A stretch of DNA of 64,000 bases from Emticicia sp. CRIBPO (GCF_009905725.1 NZ_JAAAKV010000016.1:48499-112498); one strand, 5' to 3'; shown: positions 25,526-34,303, counted from the stretch's first letter. The notes: generated from the letters alone by a model not told the origin. Numbers and translations are program-made.

Positions 25526-26971
25526 ATGAAATATTCAAGATTTATCATCGCCTTTTTTGTACTCAGCCTTGCCCTGGTGAGTTTCAGTAAAAAATCGGAG
25601 AAACCGAATGTCATCGTCATCTATTTTGACGACATGGGTTATGGAGACACCGAGCCTTACGGGATGACCGGTGTACACACCCCCAATTTTAACCGGATGG
25701 CCGCTGAAGGGATGCGGTTTACCAATTATAACACCATTCAGGCGGTTTGTTCGGCTTCAAGGGCAGCTTTGCTGACCGGAGCGTACACCAACAGGATCGG
25801 ACTGGCCGGAGCCCTGGGTCCCAAGGCACCGATCGCCCTCAGCAGAGAGGAAGAAACGGTGGCATCCCTGCTGAAAGGAAACGGTTATGTGACTGGAATG
25901 CTCGGTAAATGGCACTTAGGCAGCGAAGCACCGTACTTCCCGAAAAGTTACGGTTTCGACAGTTTCTACGGCCTTCCTTACTCTCATGACTACTGGCCCA
26001 TTGGCTATGACGGTAAGCCCATCACCGCCGAAAATGACATCAGGAAAAGCTGGCCTCCGCTGCCGGTTATTGATGGCAACGACATCGTAAGGACCATCAC
26101 GACCCTGGAAGAGCAGGCTGAATGGACTACCACCCTGACTGAAAAGGCGGTTTCATTTATCAAAACCAATAAGAAAGGCCCGTTTTTCCTTTACCTGGCA
26201 CATCCGCTGCCGCACGTGCCGCTGGTGGTTTCTGATAAATTCAAAGGCAAAAGCAAACTGGGCCTTTTCGGAGATGTGATGATGGAACTGGACTGGTCGA
26301 TCGGTGAAATCCTGAATACCCTGGACAAGGAAAAACTGGCAGAAAATACCATTGTGATGATCATGAGCGACAATGGCCCGTGGATACACTTCGGCAATTC
26401 AGCAGGTTCAAGCGGGGGCTTCAGGGAAGGCAAAGGGACTACTTTTGAAGGGGGCACCAGGGTCCCTTGCCTGGTTCGCTGGCCGAAAAAAATCAAAGCC
26501 GGTAATGTGTCGGGTGAACTGATGACCAACATGGACATATTGCCGACCATATCTGCCATGACAGGATCAGCCCTTCCTAAAAAACGCATTGACGGACAGA
26601 ATTTTATGCCGCTGATGACCGGGCAGACTGTGGACGGACCACGCGACATGTTCTATTATTACTATAATCAAAACAGCCTCAAAGGCATACGCTACAAACA
26701 ATGGAAGCTGGTTTTACCTCATAAATCACTGAGCTATGAGCTGGGAACAATAGGACGCGACAGGTTCCCGGGCCAGACCAAGCCCATGGACGTTCCTATG
26801 GCTCTATACAATCTCGCCCATGATCCCGGTGAGCGGTATGACCTTCAAAAGGTATATCCCGAGGTTGTGAACGAGATCATGAAATATGTGGAAGAAGCCA
26901 GGGCCGACCTGGGTGACGACCTGACAGGCAGGGAAGGTGCCAACAGGAGGCCTCCGGCCAAGGTTCATTAA
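25526..26971 (+). CDS. Exported sulfatase (S1 family) of the SusC/SusD locus
   Basis: Third sulfatase, 481 residues. Signal peptide MKYSRFIIAFFVLSLALVSF. Metal site NVIVIYFDDMGYGD (Asp35, Asp36). The maturation motif is VCSASRAALLTGAY, a C-x-A-x-R variant with Cys75 as the formylglycine precursor. LGKWHLGS and MSDNGPWIHFG are also present. Being directly behind susCD and before a maturase gene, it probably removes sulfate from the substrate of this uptake system. Confidence 0.94.
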   Translation: MKYSRFIIAFFVLSLALVSFSKKSEKPNVIVIYFDDMGYGDTEPYGMTGVHTPNFNRMAAEGMRFTNYNTIQAVCSASRAALLTGAYTNRIGLAGALGPKAPIALSREEETVASLLKGNGYVTGMLGKWHLGSEAPYFPKSYGFDSFYGLPYSHDYWPIGYDGKPITAENDIRKSWPPLPVIDGNDIVRTITTLEEQAEWTTTLTEKAVSFIKTNKKGPFFLYLAHPLPHVPLVVSDKFKGKSKLGLFGDVMMELDWSIGEILNTLDKEKLAENTIVMIMSDNGPWIHFGNSAGSSGGFREGKGTTFEGGTRVPCLVRWPKKIKAGNVSGELMTNMDILPTISAMTGSALPKKRIDGQNFMPLMTGQTVDGPRDMFYYYYNQNSLKGIRYKQWKLVLPHKSLSYELGTIGRDRFPGQTKPMDVPMALYNLAHDPGERYDLQKVYPEVVNEIMKYVEEARADLGDDLTGREGANRRPPAKVH

Positions 26972-27059
26972 ACTGACAAACGGAAAAAGAAGAATGAAAA
27001 ATGTAGTCTGACCTGCTTAGTTTAACTACATAGTTCAAACTAAAAACTGATTTTACTTC

Positions 27060-27827
27060 ATGAGGATAAAACCCATATGCGTGTTCTGTTTTGCCCTTAT
27101 TATTCAGGCTTGCCAGCCCCGTGCCGTTGAGAAGGACGGCATGGTGCTGATTAGCGGAGACCGCGATATAAAAGATTTCTGGCTGGATGTTTCACCGGTG
27201 ACGGTGGAACAATTCGGCCGGTTTGTCAAAGCCACAAACTACAAAACCGAAGCGGAAAAATTCGGAGATGGCGGTGTATTTGATTTTGAGCTGGGTGTGT
27301 GGAAGCTACAGAAAGGAGTATCATGGCAACACCCTTTCGGAAACGACACCGCCAAACCCGACCATCCTGTCACGATGGTGTCGTGGAACGATGCTGTGGC
27401 TTATGCCCGGTGGGCAGGAAAACGGCTGCCGACGAGTCAGGAATTTGTATTTGCAGAAAAAAACGGAGAGGCAGACTTCGATAAGACTTATACCTGGGGC
27501 GAGCATTTTAAAGAAAACGGGATGTTCAAAGCCAATTTCTGGCAAGGTACTTTTCCTGGTAAAAATACGGTAGAAGATGGGTTTCTGACCACATCACCTG
27601 TCGGCCATTTTGGTAAAAACAAGCTGGGGTTAACCGACATGGGCGGCAATGTCTGGCAATGGTGCCAGGACGAATCAGAGCAGGAACCAGGGCAAAAAGT
27701 GCAGCGTGGCGGTTCTTACCTTTGTGACCCCATGGTTTGCCACGGTTTTAAAGTAGGTGGCAAGGCCGCCTCTTCACCGGAGACGAGTTTAGTGCATGTG
27801 GGATTCAGGTGTGCTAAAACCGAGTAA
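27060..27827 (+). CDS. Formylglycine-generating enzyme (sulfatase-modifying factor), probable lipoprotein
   Basis: Oxidises the motif Cys of sulfatases to formylglycine, 255 residues. FGE fold: VSPVTVEQFGRFVKATNYK, DHPVTMVSWNDAVAYARWAG, LPTSQEFVFAE, MGGNVWQWCQDE and the C-terminal HVGFRCA. The catalytic pair is RGGSYLCDPMVCHGF, with Cys222 and Cys227 in the C-x4-C spacing of true FGEs; FGE-fold proteins without catalysis usually lack it. The N-terminus is a Sec signal ending in IIQAC (Cys18), a plausible lipobox, which places it in the periplasm beside the exported sulfatases. It lies 88 bp after sulfatase 3, probably in the same operon. Confidence 0.88.
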   Translation: MRIKPICVFCFALIIQACQPRAVEKDGMVLISGDRDIKDFWLDVSPVTVEQFGRFVKATNYKTEAEKFGDGGVFDFELGVWKLQKGVSWQHPFGNDTAKPDHPVTMVSWNDAVAYARWAGKRLPTSQEFVFAEKNGEADFDKTYTWGEHFKENGMFKANFWQGTFPGKNTVEDGFLTTSPVGHFGKNKLGLTDMGGNVWQWCQDESEQEPGQKVQRGGSYLCDPMVCHGFKVGGKAASSPETSLVHVGFRCAKTE

Positions 27828-27852
27828 ATGAATTTATCATTAAAATCGCGGT

Positions 27853-27893
27853 AAAGCCGGGCCTTTTGCTGATCAAAAGGCCCGGCTTTTTTT
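27853..27893 (+). terminator. Strong rho-independent terminator ending the sus-sulfatase operon
   Basis: A perfect 16-bp stem, AAAGCCGGGCCTTTTG / CAAAAGGCCCGGCTTT, with a CTGAT loop and a run of T. It separates the operon from the convergent DUF1398 gene. Confidence 0.92.
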
Positions 27894-27896
27894 AAG

Positions 27897-28289
27897 TTAT
27901 GGCTCCGGGATTGTCTCCGTTACGAGAACATTCCCTTTTTTGTCTACATAATAAACTTCCATTGCTGCGGCGTCAGTAACCCATTTTTCCACTCCGGCCT
28001 CAGCGGCCTGCTGACAGAAAGTGAGGAAATCGGTCTGCCCTTGCTGATGAATTTTGAGAGCACTTTTAAGGTTTCCCGGAGAGCTGTTTTCTGTAATACT
28101 TTTAGCCGGATATTTAGGTATCCCCTGCACTTCATAATCGCCTGCCCCGTAATAAACCGCATGGCCGTCGGCCACATAAAAATCGTAATGATCAAGCCCC
28201 AGGGCTTTGATTTCCTTTACATACGCCGGAAAATCGGCCCCGCTTTTTACCTTGGCATGGGCTGCCAGTATTTGTTCTATCGTAAACAT
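27897..28289 (-). CDS. DUF1398 family protein
   Basis: A 130-residue soluble protein matching the DUF1398 pattern (MFTIEQILAAHAKVKSGADF, then IKALGLDHYDFYVADGHAVY, and KWVTDAAAMEVYYVDKKGN near the end). Function unknown. It converges on the terminator of the preceding operon. The leader carries a -7-type box, so it is probably monocistronic. Confidence 0.82.
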   Translation of the reverse strand: MFTIEQILAAHAKVKSGADFPAYVKEIKALGLDHYDFYVADGHAVYYGAGDYEVQGIPKYPAKSITENSSPGNLKSALKIHQQGQTDFLTFCQQAAEAGVEKWVTDAAAMEVYYVDKKGNVLVTETIPEP

Positions 28290-28315
28290 GTCTTTTGAAT
28301 GATTTAATCTTTCTG

Positions 28316-28323
28316 CAAAGGTA
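28316..28323 (-). promoter_or_regulatory. Bacteroidota -7 box (TACCTTTG) upstream of the DUF1398 gene
   Basis: On the minus strand TACCTTTG matches TAnnTTTG, 26 nt before the ATG. No convincing -33 TTG is seen at the usual distance. Confidence 0.4.
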
Positions 28324-28381
28324 AACCGGCCGAAAAGGGTGTGATTGTAAAAAATCGTTTATTTAAAGTTCATAAATTCTT

Positions 28382-28639
28382 ATGAAGACATTAATTGATC
28401 TTTTTTATTTACAAATTCGCAAACAAATCAATCCATTAAACAAAATTAAACCCATCAACATCTCTGAACTTACTCCTGCCATAGCCATTCACCCTGGTGA
28501 AATATTACTCGACGAACTGGAAGCAAGAAAAATAAAACAAAAGGAATTTGCTCTTCAGAGCGGCATGCAAAAATCGCAGCTGAATAAGCTCAAGACCTTA
28601 GTCGACAAAACTGAGTTTGAATCTGAATTTGTTAAATAA
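28382..28639 (+). pseudogene. HigA-type antitoxin remnant, truncated in the helix-turn-helix
   Basis: The frame gives a typical HigA start: NPLNKIKPINISELTPAIAI then HPGEILLDELEARKIKQKEF and MQKSQLNK. After SQLN the usual recognition-helix and C-terminal sequence is absent; the frame changes character (LKTLVDKTEFESEFVK) and stops at 85 residues. No HigB toxin gene is found on either side. I read it as the decayed 5' half of an XRE/HigA antitoxin gene. It could be a short functional protein, but it lacks a complete helix-turn-helix. Confidence 0.6.
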
Positions 28640-28713
28640 ACGGAGCTTTAAAAATAATCCCTCCAAACTTCGTCAAAATCCATTAATTTGTGACCTCATT
28701 CAACCTCTTAAAT

Positions 28714-29637
28714 ATGTTTATGAAAAAGTACAACAAAACACCCGGGCTTTTGACAGCCCTCATTGCCCTTACATTTTCCACGCAGGTTTCCGCACAGGGA
28801 TTAGACAGCATCAAGGTCGTCGCTCCGAAAGCCGTGTTGAAAAAAGTTTCCGACCAGTTTAAGTTTACGGAAGGTCCTGCAGTCGACAAAAAAGGCAACA
28901 TTTTCTTTACTGATCAGCCCAACGACAAAATCTGGAAATATGATCTCAAAGGAGAGCTGAGCCTGTTCATGGACCAGACCGGTCGCTCCAATGGTCTTTA
29001 TTTCGACAAAAAAGGCAACATCATTGCCTGTGCGGATCTTAAAAACGAACTGTGGTCTATCGCTCCCGACAAAACCACCAGTGTACTCATGCCCGGTTCA
29101 CTGAACGGCAAGGGTTTTAACGGACCGAACGACCTGTGGATCGACCCGAAAGGTGGCATTTATTTTACGGATCCATACTATCAGCGTGACTACTGGGAAA
29201 GAAAAAGCACGGAAATGGACGGTATGAAAGTGTATTATCTTCCGAAAGACAGCAAAACCCCTGTGGTAGCGGATGATAAACTGGTGCAGCCTAACGGTAT
29301 TGTAGGCACTCCTGACGGCAAACATCTTTTTGTAGCTGATATCCGCGACAACAAAACGTACAAATACGACATTGCCAAAGACGGCTCGCTAAGCAACAGA
29401 AGGTTATTTGTGGAACAGGGCTCAGACGGCATCACGCTCGACAGCGAAGGCAATCTTTACCTGAGTGGCCGCGGAGTTACGGTGTATGACCGCTCCGGCG
29501 GTAAAATAGGTAATATCCCTGTGCCTTCACGCTGGGTAGGTAACCTTTGTTTTGGTGGAAGAGACCGCAAAACCCTGCTGATCACCGCATCGGAATCTGT
29601 GTATACCCTTAAAATGAATTATGCCGGCGTCGAATAA
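28714..29637 (+). CDS. Exported SMP-30/gluconolactonase family protein
   Basis: Secreted six-bladed beta-propeller, 308 residues. Signal peptide YNKTPGLLTALIALTFSTQVSA. Propeller motifs: KFTEGPAVDKKGNIFFTDQP with the metal-ligand Glu, GPNDLWIDPKGGIYFTDPYY, QPNGIVGTPDGKHLFVADIR and DGITLDSEGNLYLSG. The metal-ligand positions (Glu, Asn, Asn, Asp) appear kept, so lactonase activity in sugar metabolism is likely. ATG 28714 or 28720 serves as the start; a GTG at 28690 gives a poorer signal. It ends one base before the next gene's preferred ATG. Confidence 0.88.
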   Translation: MFMKKYNKTPGLLTALIALTFSTQVSAQGLDSIKVVAPKAVLKKVSDQFKFTEGPAVDKKGNIFFTDQPNDKIWKYDLKGELSLFMDQTGRSNGLYFDKKGNIIACADLKNELWSIAPDKTTSVLMPGSLNGKGFNGPNDLWIDPKGGIYFTDPYYQRDYWERKSTEMDGMKVYYLPKDSKTPVVADDKLVQPNGIVGTPDGKHLFVADIRDNKTYKYDIAKDGSLSNRRLFVEQGSDGITLDSEGNLYLSGRGVTVYDRSGGKIGNIPVPSRWVGNLCFGGRDRKTLLITASESVYTLKMNYAGVE

Positions 29638-29638
29638 T

Positions 29639-30118
29639 ATGACCTCATGTTTCTGTGGCTCGCAACTTCCTTTCGGGGAATGTTGCGAGCCATTTATCCT
29701 TGAAAAAGCCTTCCCTCCTATCGCGGAAAAACTGATGCGGTCGCGGTACTCGGCCTTTGCCGTGGCTGATTCGTCTTACCTGATGAGTTCGGCCCACCCG
29801 GTTCTCCGTAAACAGCAAAATGAAGAGGACATCAAAAGCTGGGCCCTGGAAAATAAATGGCAGAAACTGGAGATCATTTCCACCAAATCGGGTCAGTCTG
29901 AAGATGAAAAAGGAGAAGTGGAATTTAAAGCTTACTATATTGATTCGGAAGGCATTATGCAGATCCACCATGAAAGATCAACCTTTCTGAAGGAAGACGG
30001 ACGGTGGCTGTATCACTCCGGCATAACCCCACCCAAAACAGCGGTCAAAACGCCGAATCGGAATGATTTATGTGCGTGTGGAAGTGGCAAGAAGTATAAA
30101 AATTGTCATGGAAGGTAA
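29639..30118 (+). CDS. YchJ-family protein with SEC-C zinc motifs
   Basis: UPF0225/YchJ family, 160 residues in total. Cys motifs lie at both ends: MTSCFCGSQLPFGECC at the start and the SEC-C zinc motif LCACGSGKKYKNCHG at the end. The central NTF2-like part contains LMRSRYSAFAVADSSYLMSS. Function unknown; SEC-C motifs bind zinc and sometimes ribosomes or SecB. ATG 29639 (one base after the preceding stop) aligns best with the family; ATG 29621 would overlap the preceding gene by 17 bp. Translation coupling with the SMP-30 gene is likely. Confidence 0.88.
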   Translation: MTSCFCGSQLPFGECCEPFILEKAFPPIAEKLMRSRYSAFAVADSSYLMSSAHPVLRKQQNEEDIKSWALENKWQKLEIISTKSGQSEDEKGEVEFKAYYIDSEGIMQIHHERSTFLKEDGRWLYHSGITPPKTAVKTPNRNDLCACGSGKKYKNCHGR

Positions 30119-30267
30119 GGTTGATTACACATCTCAAAAAACAGGCGATACTGTCGGGATCCGGATTGTTTTACTGTGTGTGACTATTCTACAAATATTT
30201 GAATGCATGGGATTCAGCAAAAATGACTCTGCACTATAAAATACTAATGCAGAACCACTTAATAATA

Positions 30268-31188
30268 TCAACGATAACTCACATACTCCGTCTTAAAGCT
30301 ACCGTCGGCAAATAAATCTATCAAAGCATAACCAGGTCCGGTCTGGTGATAGGACCCAAACCACCAGGCTCCGCTGACGGCCCCGTTGCAGCAATAGGTG
30401 ATGCCGTTGTATTCCACTTTATCCAGCAGGTGCAGGTGGCCGCTGACGGCGATTTTAATGTTTTTGAATTGATAAAACAGGTCGGTCAATTCGGCGGCAT
30501 CTTCATGCATCCAGCTGCCGGGCACATTCCACTGGCCGTTTCTGTAGTTCTTCCCATCCAGGAACACAGAGGCTGACAGGATAGGAATATGTGACATGAT
30601 GAAAACAGGAGTAGCGGCAGGCACACTTTTCAGTTCTTTTTTCAGCCAGTCCATCTGGGCTTCGTCAATAGCCCCGGTATACCATGAACCATCTGCTTTG
30701 GCCTGAACAGAGTCGAGCACGATAAAATGCCAGCCGTTGCGGCTGAAACTGTAATAAGGTTTGGCGAGCTGATATTCATCCAGGGCCCATTTTTTGCCGT
30801 CGTTAAATGAGCGGGCATTTTCTGTCTCACACCAGATGTCATGATTGCCGATGCAAGGGAAAATTTCCAGACCGTTTTCGCTGGAAATCACATCCTGAAA
30901 CAAGCTCCATTGCTTGGTAAACTTATCTTTGGGCGATTTGTGGGCTCCCATGATGGAGTCTCCTCCATTGAAAATAAAGTCAGGCTTAATATCCAGGTTC
31001 TGAAGATGGTGCAGGCATTTTTCGAGCCCCCTGGCTGCCCCGATGAGCGGTTGAACGTGTACATCGGTCAGGTGGGCTATCCTCAGTACTCTCTGATTTA
31101 CTGTTGGTTCTGCAGCTTTTGTCAGCACCGGAAGATGCATGGCTCCTGCCAAAGCCCCCAACCCTTTTAATAGCTGTCTTCTCTGCAT
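30268..31188 (-). CDS. Tat-exported calcineurin-like metallophosphoesterase
   Basis: Periplasmic phosphoesterase, 306 residues. The N-terminus MQRRQLLKGLGALAG is a twin-arginine signal. Dinuclear metal motifs in order: LTDVHV (DxH), FNGGDS (GD), CIGNHD (GNHD), IMSHIPI and SGHLHL (GHxH). All ligands of the calcineurin fold are present. The substrate is unknown; similar proteins act on phosphodiesters or as acid phosphatases. It is divergent from the DUF547 gene, with about 165 bp between starts. Confidence 0.9.
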   Translation of the reverse strand: MQRRQLLKGLGALAGAMHLPVLTKAAEPTVNQRVLRIAHLTDVHVQPLIGAARGLEKCLHHLQNLDIKPDFIFNGGDSIMGAHKSPKDKFTKQWSLFQDVISSENGLEIFPCIGNHDIWCETENARSFNDGKKWALDEYQLAKPYYSFSRNGWHFIVLDSVQAKADGSWYTGAIDEAQMDWLKKELKSVPAATPVFIMSHIPILSASVFLDGKNYRNGQWNVPGSWMHEDAAELTDLFYQFKNIKIAVSGHLHLLDKVEYNGITYCCNGAVSGAWWFGSYHQTGPGYALIDLFADGSFKTEYVSYR

Positions 31189-31355
31189 CTTTGTATAGTG
31201 ACCGGTTAATCAGACACAAAGTACCTGATTTTAAGCCAGATAGACATTAACAAAAAGTTAAGGTATCGTAAGGTAATTATAAACTGCCGTCTGACCCACT
31301 TCCGGCAATATAAAAATATCAGATAGGCTTCCCATTCAATCCATTTCTCTTCAAA

Positions 31356-32267
31356 ATGCGTATATTTGACAAAACCAGGTTCACAATGCAGCACTTTTTT
31401 CTGCTCTCGCTCATGCATATTTTCACTCTTTCTCCGACAGGTGGCCAGCCTGTCCGGTCCGGTGAGCAGCATAATCACATGGTTTTGCCAGGCATTGTTG
31501 ATACAAAACAACCAGACGGAAAGACAAACGACCAGACTATGTCCCCGATTAGCAAATCTCTTCCCGGGCTCACTCCTTCCAGGCCGCTGGTTCAACTTTC
31601 CCAGGAGTTTGTTTACGCCTCCAGGACGGGTGAAAATACCGAAGTTTTTATTGAAAAGTTTAAGCTGATTCCTTTTGATGAACTCACCTCTCAACTGGAT
31701 TCAGACAGAGAGAAAAAAGCTTTCTGGATAAACCTTTACAATGGGTTTACACAGGTTTTGCTGAAAAAAAATCCTGAAAAATACCAGGACAAAGGCAATT
31801 TCTTCAAAACAAGGGCCATTGAAATAGCCGGAAAAATGATGAGCCTCGACGATATTGAACATGGTATATTAAGAAGATCAAAAACAAAATGGAGTCTGGG
31901 CTACGTCAATAAGCTGTTTCCGGGGAAGGACGAAAAAACACTCAGGGTTTCGGCAACAGACTATCGTATTCACTTTGCATTGAACTGCGGAGCAAAGAGC
32001 TGTCCGCCCATCGCTTTTTATAAGACGGAAAGTCTTGATCAGCAGCTGGACCTGGCCACTCAATCCTACCTGGGAGGTGAAGCCATATATGATGGAAAAA
32101 CAGTGCAGGTGCCCGCTATACTGAGTTGGTTCAGAGCGGATTTTGGTGGCAAAAAAGGCATTATCCGCTTATTACAAAAAGAGGGTATTGTTCCGGAAGG
32201 AGTCAAACCCGGCATAGTTTTTAAAACATACGACTGGTCAATCTATTTAAATAACTATACCAATTAA
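31356..32267 (+). CDS. Exported DUF547 protein, first gene of the arsenosugar operon
   Basis: Secreted DUF547 protein, up to 303 residues: DREKKAFWINLYNGFTQVLL, MMSLDDIEHGIL, IHFALNCGAKSCPPIAFYKT with the conserved Cys and His, and ILSWFRADFGGKKG. DUF547 proteins are recurring members of arsenosugar loci; their chemistry is unknown. The signal peptide begins at the second Met (31386), and a -7-like TATATTTG lies at 31361-31368, so the real start may be 31386. The next gene begins 11 bp after the stop. Confidence 0.87.
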   Translation: MRIFDKTRFTMQHFFLLSLMHIFTLSPTGGQPVRSGEQHNHMVLPGIVDTKQPDGKTNDQTMSPISKSLPGLTPSRPLVQLSQEFVYASRTGENTEVFIEKFKLIPFDELTSQLDSDREKKAFWINLYNGFTQVLLKKNPEKYQDKGNFFKTRAIEIAGKMMSLDDIEHGILRRSKTKWSLGYVNKLFPGKDEKTLRVSATDYRIHFALNCGAKSCPPIAFYKTESLDQQLDLATQSYLGGEAIYDGKTVQVPAILSWFRADFGGKKGIIRLLQKEGIVPEGVKPGIVFKTYDWSIYLNNYTN

Positions 32268-32278
32268 ACTTTAAAAAA

Positions 32279-32614
32279 ATGGCAAATCATTATTACAATG
32301 CTGAGGATTTGGGTAAATTCGGCAGCATAGGAGAGTTCCAGAAACCCATGGCTGATAAATTTTTTGCCTGGTACGGTGAAGTATTCGGAGAAGGGCATCT
32401 GACAGCCAAAGAGAAATCGCTGATTGCCCTCGCGGTGGCTCATGCGGTACAATGCCCATACTGCATCGACGCCTACAGCACTGATGCGTTTGAAAAAGGT
32501 TTCAGTGAAGCCCAGATGATGGAGGCCATTCATGTAGCAGCGGCCATCAAAGGTGGGGCAGCCCTGGTACACGGCACCCAGATGATGAACAAAGTAAAAG
32601 AAATTTCCATGTAA
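32279..32614 (+). CDS. AhpD-like protein of arsenosugar biosynthesis loci (CMD family)
   Basis: A 111-residue carboxymuconolactone decarboxylase/AhpD-fold protein with the redox CxxC motif in VQCPYCIDAYSTDAFEKGFS and the neighbouring His. It matches the arsenosugar biosynthesis-associated peroxidase-like family by its motif and by sitting directly before the ArsS gene. A thiol-redox role for the arsenic intermediate is the likely function. Tight spacing (11 bp before, 10 bp after) shows cotranscription. Confidence 0.9.
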   Translation: MANHYYNAEDLGKFGSIGEFQKPMADKFFAWYGEVFGEGHLTAKEKSLIALAVAHAVQCPYCIDAYSTDAFEKGFSEAQMMEAIHVAAAIKGGAALVHGTQMMNKVKEISM

Positions 32615-32624
32615 ACGGCAACCT

Positions 32625-33680
32625 ATGAAATCACTGAAAGCCCTTGGCAGTAAACTGGCCACAGCCAGGGAACAAATAGACATTCTTGAACACGGCATTG
32701 ATCATGAGCACCCTGTAAGCACCTTCCCGTTTGCCGAAAATTTAAGAAATATCGGATTGTTGCCTCTCAAACCCACCGAACTGGAGATTTTCCAGATCAA
32801 TATGGGCAAAATGTGCAACCAGGTGTGCCAGCATTGCCACGTGGATGCCGGGCCTGACCGGAAGGAAATCATGACCAGGGATACCATGCAGCAGTGCCTG
32901 GAGGCTTTAAAAAACAACCCTTCCTTTAAGACCGTTGATCTGACAGGCGGGGCTCCGGAAATGAATCCGGATTTCAGATGGTTTGTAGGCGAAATCAGAA
33001 AACTTGAAAAAAAGATCATTGTCAGGTGTAACCTCACCATTATTCTGGCCAATAAAAAGTACCACGACCTTCCGGAATTCTTCAAATCTCACGAAATAGA
33101 GGTGGTGTCTTCCCTGCCGTTTTACGCCAAAGACCGCACTGACAAACAGAGAGGCACAGGTGTATTCGAGGACAGCATCAAAGCCCTGAAAAAGCTCAAC
33201 GAAACAGGCTATGGTATGGAAGGAAGCGGACTGATCCTCAACCTGGTGTACAACCCCTCGGGAGCTTTTATGCCAGCTGCTCAGAACAGCCTTGAAAAAG
33301 AATACAAAGAGGTATTGAAAAGGGATTTTAATATTGTGTTTAACAGCCTGTTTACGATCACCAACATTCCGATCAGCCGCTATCTCGACTATCTGATAAA
33401 AAGTGGAAATTTTGAAAAATACATGGATAAGCTGATTTCGGCCTTCAATCCTGTCGCCGCTCAAAATGTGATGTGCCGCAATACCCTTTCTATCGGGTGG
33501 GATGGCTATATTTATGACTGTGATTTCAACCAGATGCTGGATATGAAGGTGGCTTGTGACAGTCAGCACGTTTCAGAATTTAACAGCGACGCCCTTAAAA
33601 ACAGGTCGATATTGGTCAATCAACATTGTTATGGATGCACCGCCGGAGCAGGTTCGAGTTGCGGCGGGGCAGTAGCCTGA
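32625..33680 (+). CDS. arsS: ArsS radical SAM enzyme of arsenosugar biosynthesis
   Basis: Radical SAM enzyme, 351 residues. The iron-sulfur motif is MCNQVCQHCHVDAGPDRKE (Cys64, Cys68, Cys71), followed by VDLTGGAPEMNPDFRWF. The C-terminus is Cys-rich (QHCYGCTAGAGSSCGGA), as in TIGR04167. ArsS attaches a deoxyadenosyl-derived group to dimethylated arsenic made by ArsM, giving the arsenosugar precursor (established for the family). Some members are selenoproteins; no in-frame TGA is seen here. Second to last gene of the plus-strand operon. Confidence 0.93.
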   Translation: MKSLKALGSKLATAREQIDILEHGIDHEHPVSTFPFAENLRNIGLLPLKPTELEIFQINMGKMCNQVCQHCHVDAGPDRKEIMTRDTMQQCLEALKNNPSFKTVDLTGGAPEMNPDFRWFVGEIRKLEKKIIVRCNLTIILANKKYHDLPEFFKSHEIEVVSSLPFYAKDRTDKQRGTGVFEDSIKALKKLNETGYGMEGSGLILNLVYNPSGAFMPAAQNSLEKEYKEVLKRDFNIVFNSLFTITNIPISRYLDYLIKSGNFEKYMDKLISAFNPVAAQNVMCRNTLSIGWDGYIYDCDFNQMLDMKVACDSQHVSEFNSDALKNRSILVNQHCYGCTAGAGSSCGGAVA

Positions 33681-33688
33681 GCTAAAGT

Positions 33689-34303
33689 ATGAAAAATGCC
33701 ATCATCATTTTTGTAAGAAACCCTGAAAAAGGAAAGGTAAAAACCAGACTTGCCCGGGGTATTGGCGATGACAAAGCCCTGGAAGTCTACAGGACCTTAC
33801 TGACCATCACCCATGACCTGACCGCCAGAATCGATGCAGACCGTTTTGTTTTTTACACTGATAAAGTGGAAGAACAAGACTTGTGGGAGACTTCTCTTTT
33901 TAAAAAAATGATCCAGAAAAACGGTGACCTCGGCGAAAGGATGTCTCATGCTTTCGAACTGCTCCTGGGGCAGGGGTATGAAAAAGTCGTGATCATCGGC
34001 AGCGACTGTCCGGAACTTAACCCGGCGATTATGAACGAGGCTTTTGACAGCCTTGACCATTATCCGGCCTGCATCGGCCCAGCAGACGATGGAGGATATT
34101 ATCTGCTGGGTTTAAACGGGTTGATTCCAGAATTGTTCAAGGACAAAAACTGGAGCACCGCCACAGTGTTCGGTGACACCATGGCTGACCTGGAAAAGAC
34201 AGGAAAGAAGGCTTTTATCCTGCCCATCCTTTCAGATATCGACACGATTGAGGACCTGCTGAAGTTTAAGGGTAAACCTTATTTTGCCAACATCGCCTTA
34301 TAA
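33689..34303 (+). CDS. TIGR04282-type arsenosugar glycosyltransferase
   Basis: A 204-residue nucleotidyl/glycosyltransferase-like protein: IIIFVRNPEKGKVKTRLARG is the nucleotide-binding N-terminus, with VVIIGSDCPELNPAIM and CIGPADDGGYYLLGL further on. It matches the TIGR04282 family that accompanies ArsS. It starts 8 bp after arsS. Its last 25 bp overlap the 3' end of the convergent TIGR04283 gene, so both arsenosugar glycosyltransferases meet tail to tail. Confidence 0.9.
   Translation: MKNAIIIFVRNPEKGKVKTRLARGIGDDKALEVYRTLLTITHDLTARIDADRFVFYTDKVEEQDLWETSLFKKMIQKNGDLGERMSHAFELLLGQGYEKVVIIGSDCPELNPAIMNEAFDSLDHYPACIGPADDGGYYLLGLNGLIPELFKDKNWSTATVFGDTMADLEKTGKKAFILPILSDIDTIEDLLKFKGKPYFANIAL

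Noticed and set aside
28617..28862. 81-codon frame after the HigA remnant
   Set aside because: Overlaps the start of the SMP-30 gene in another frame; no toxin-like features.
31206..31694. 162-codon minus-strand frame
   Set aside because: Overlaps the well-supported DUF547 gene on plus and has no protein-like features.
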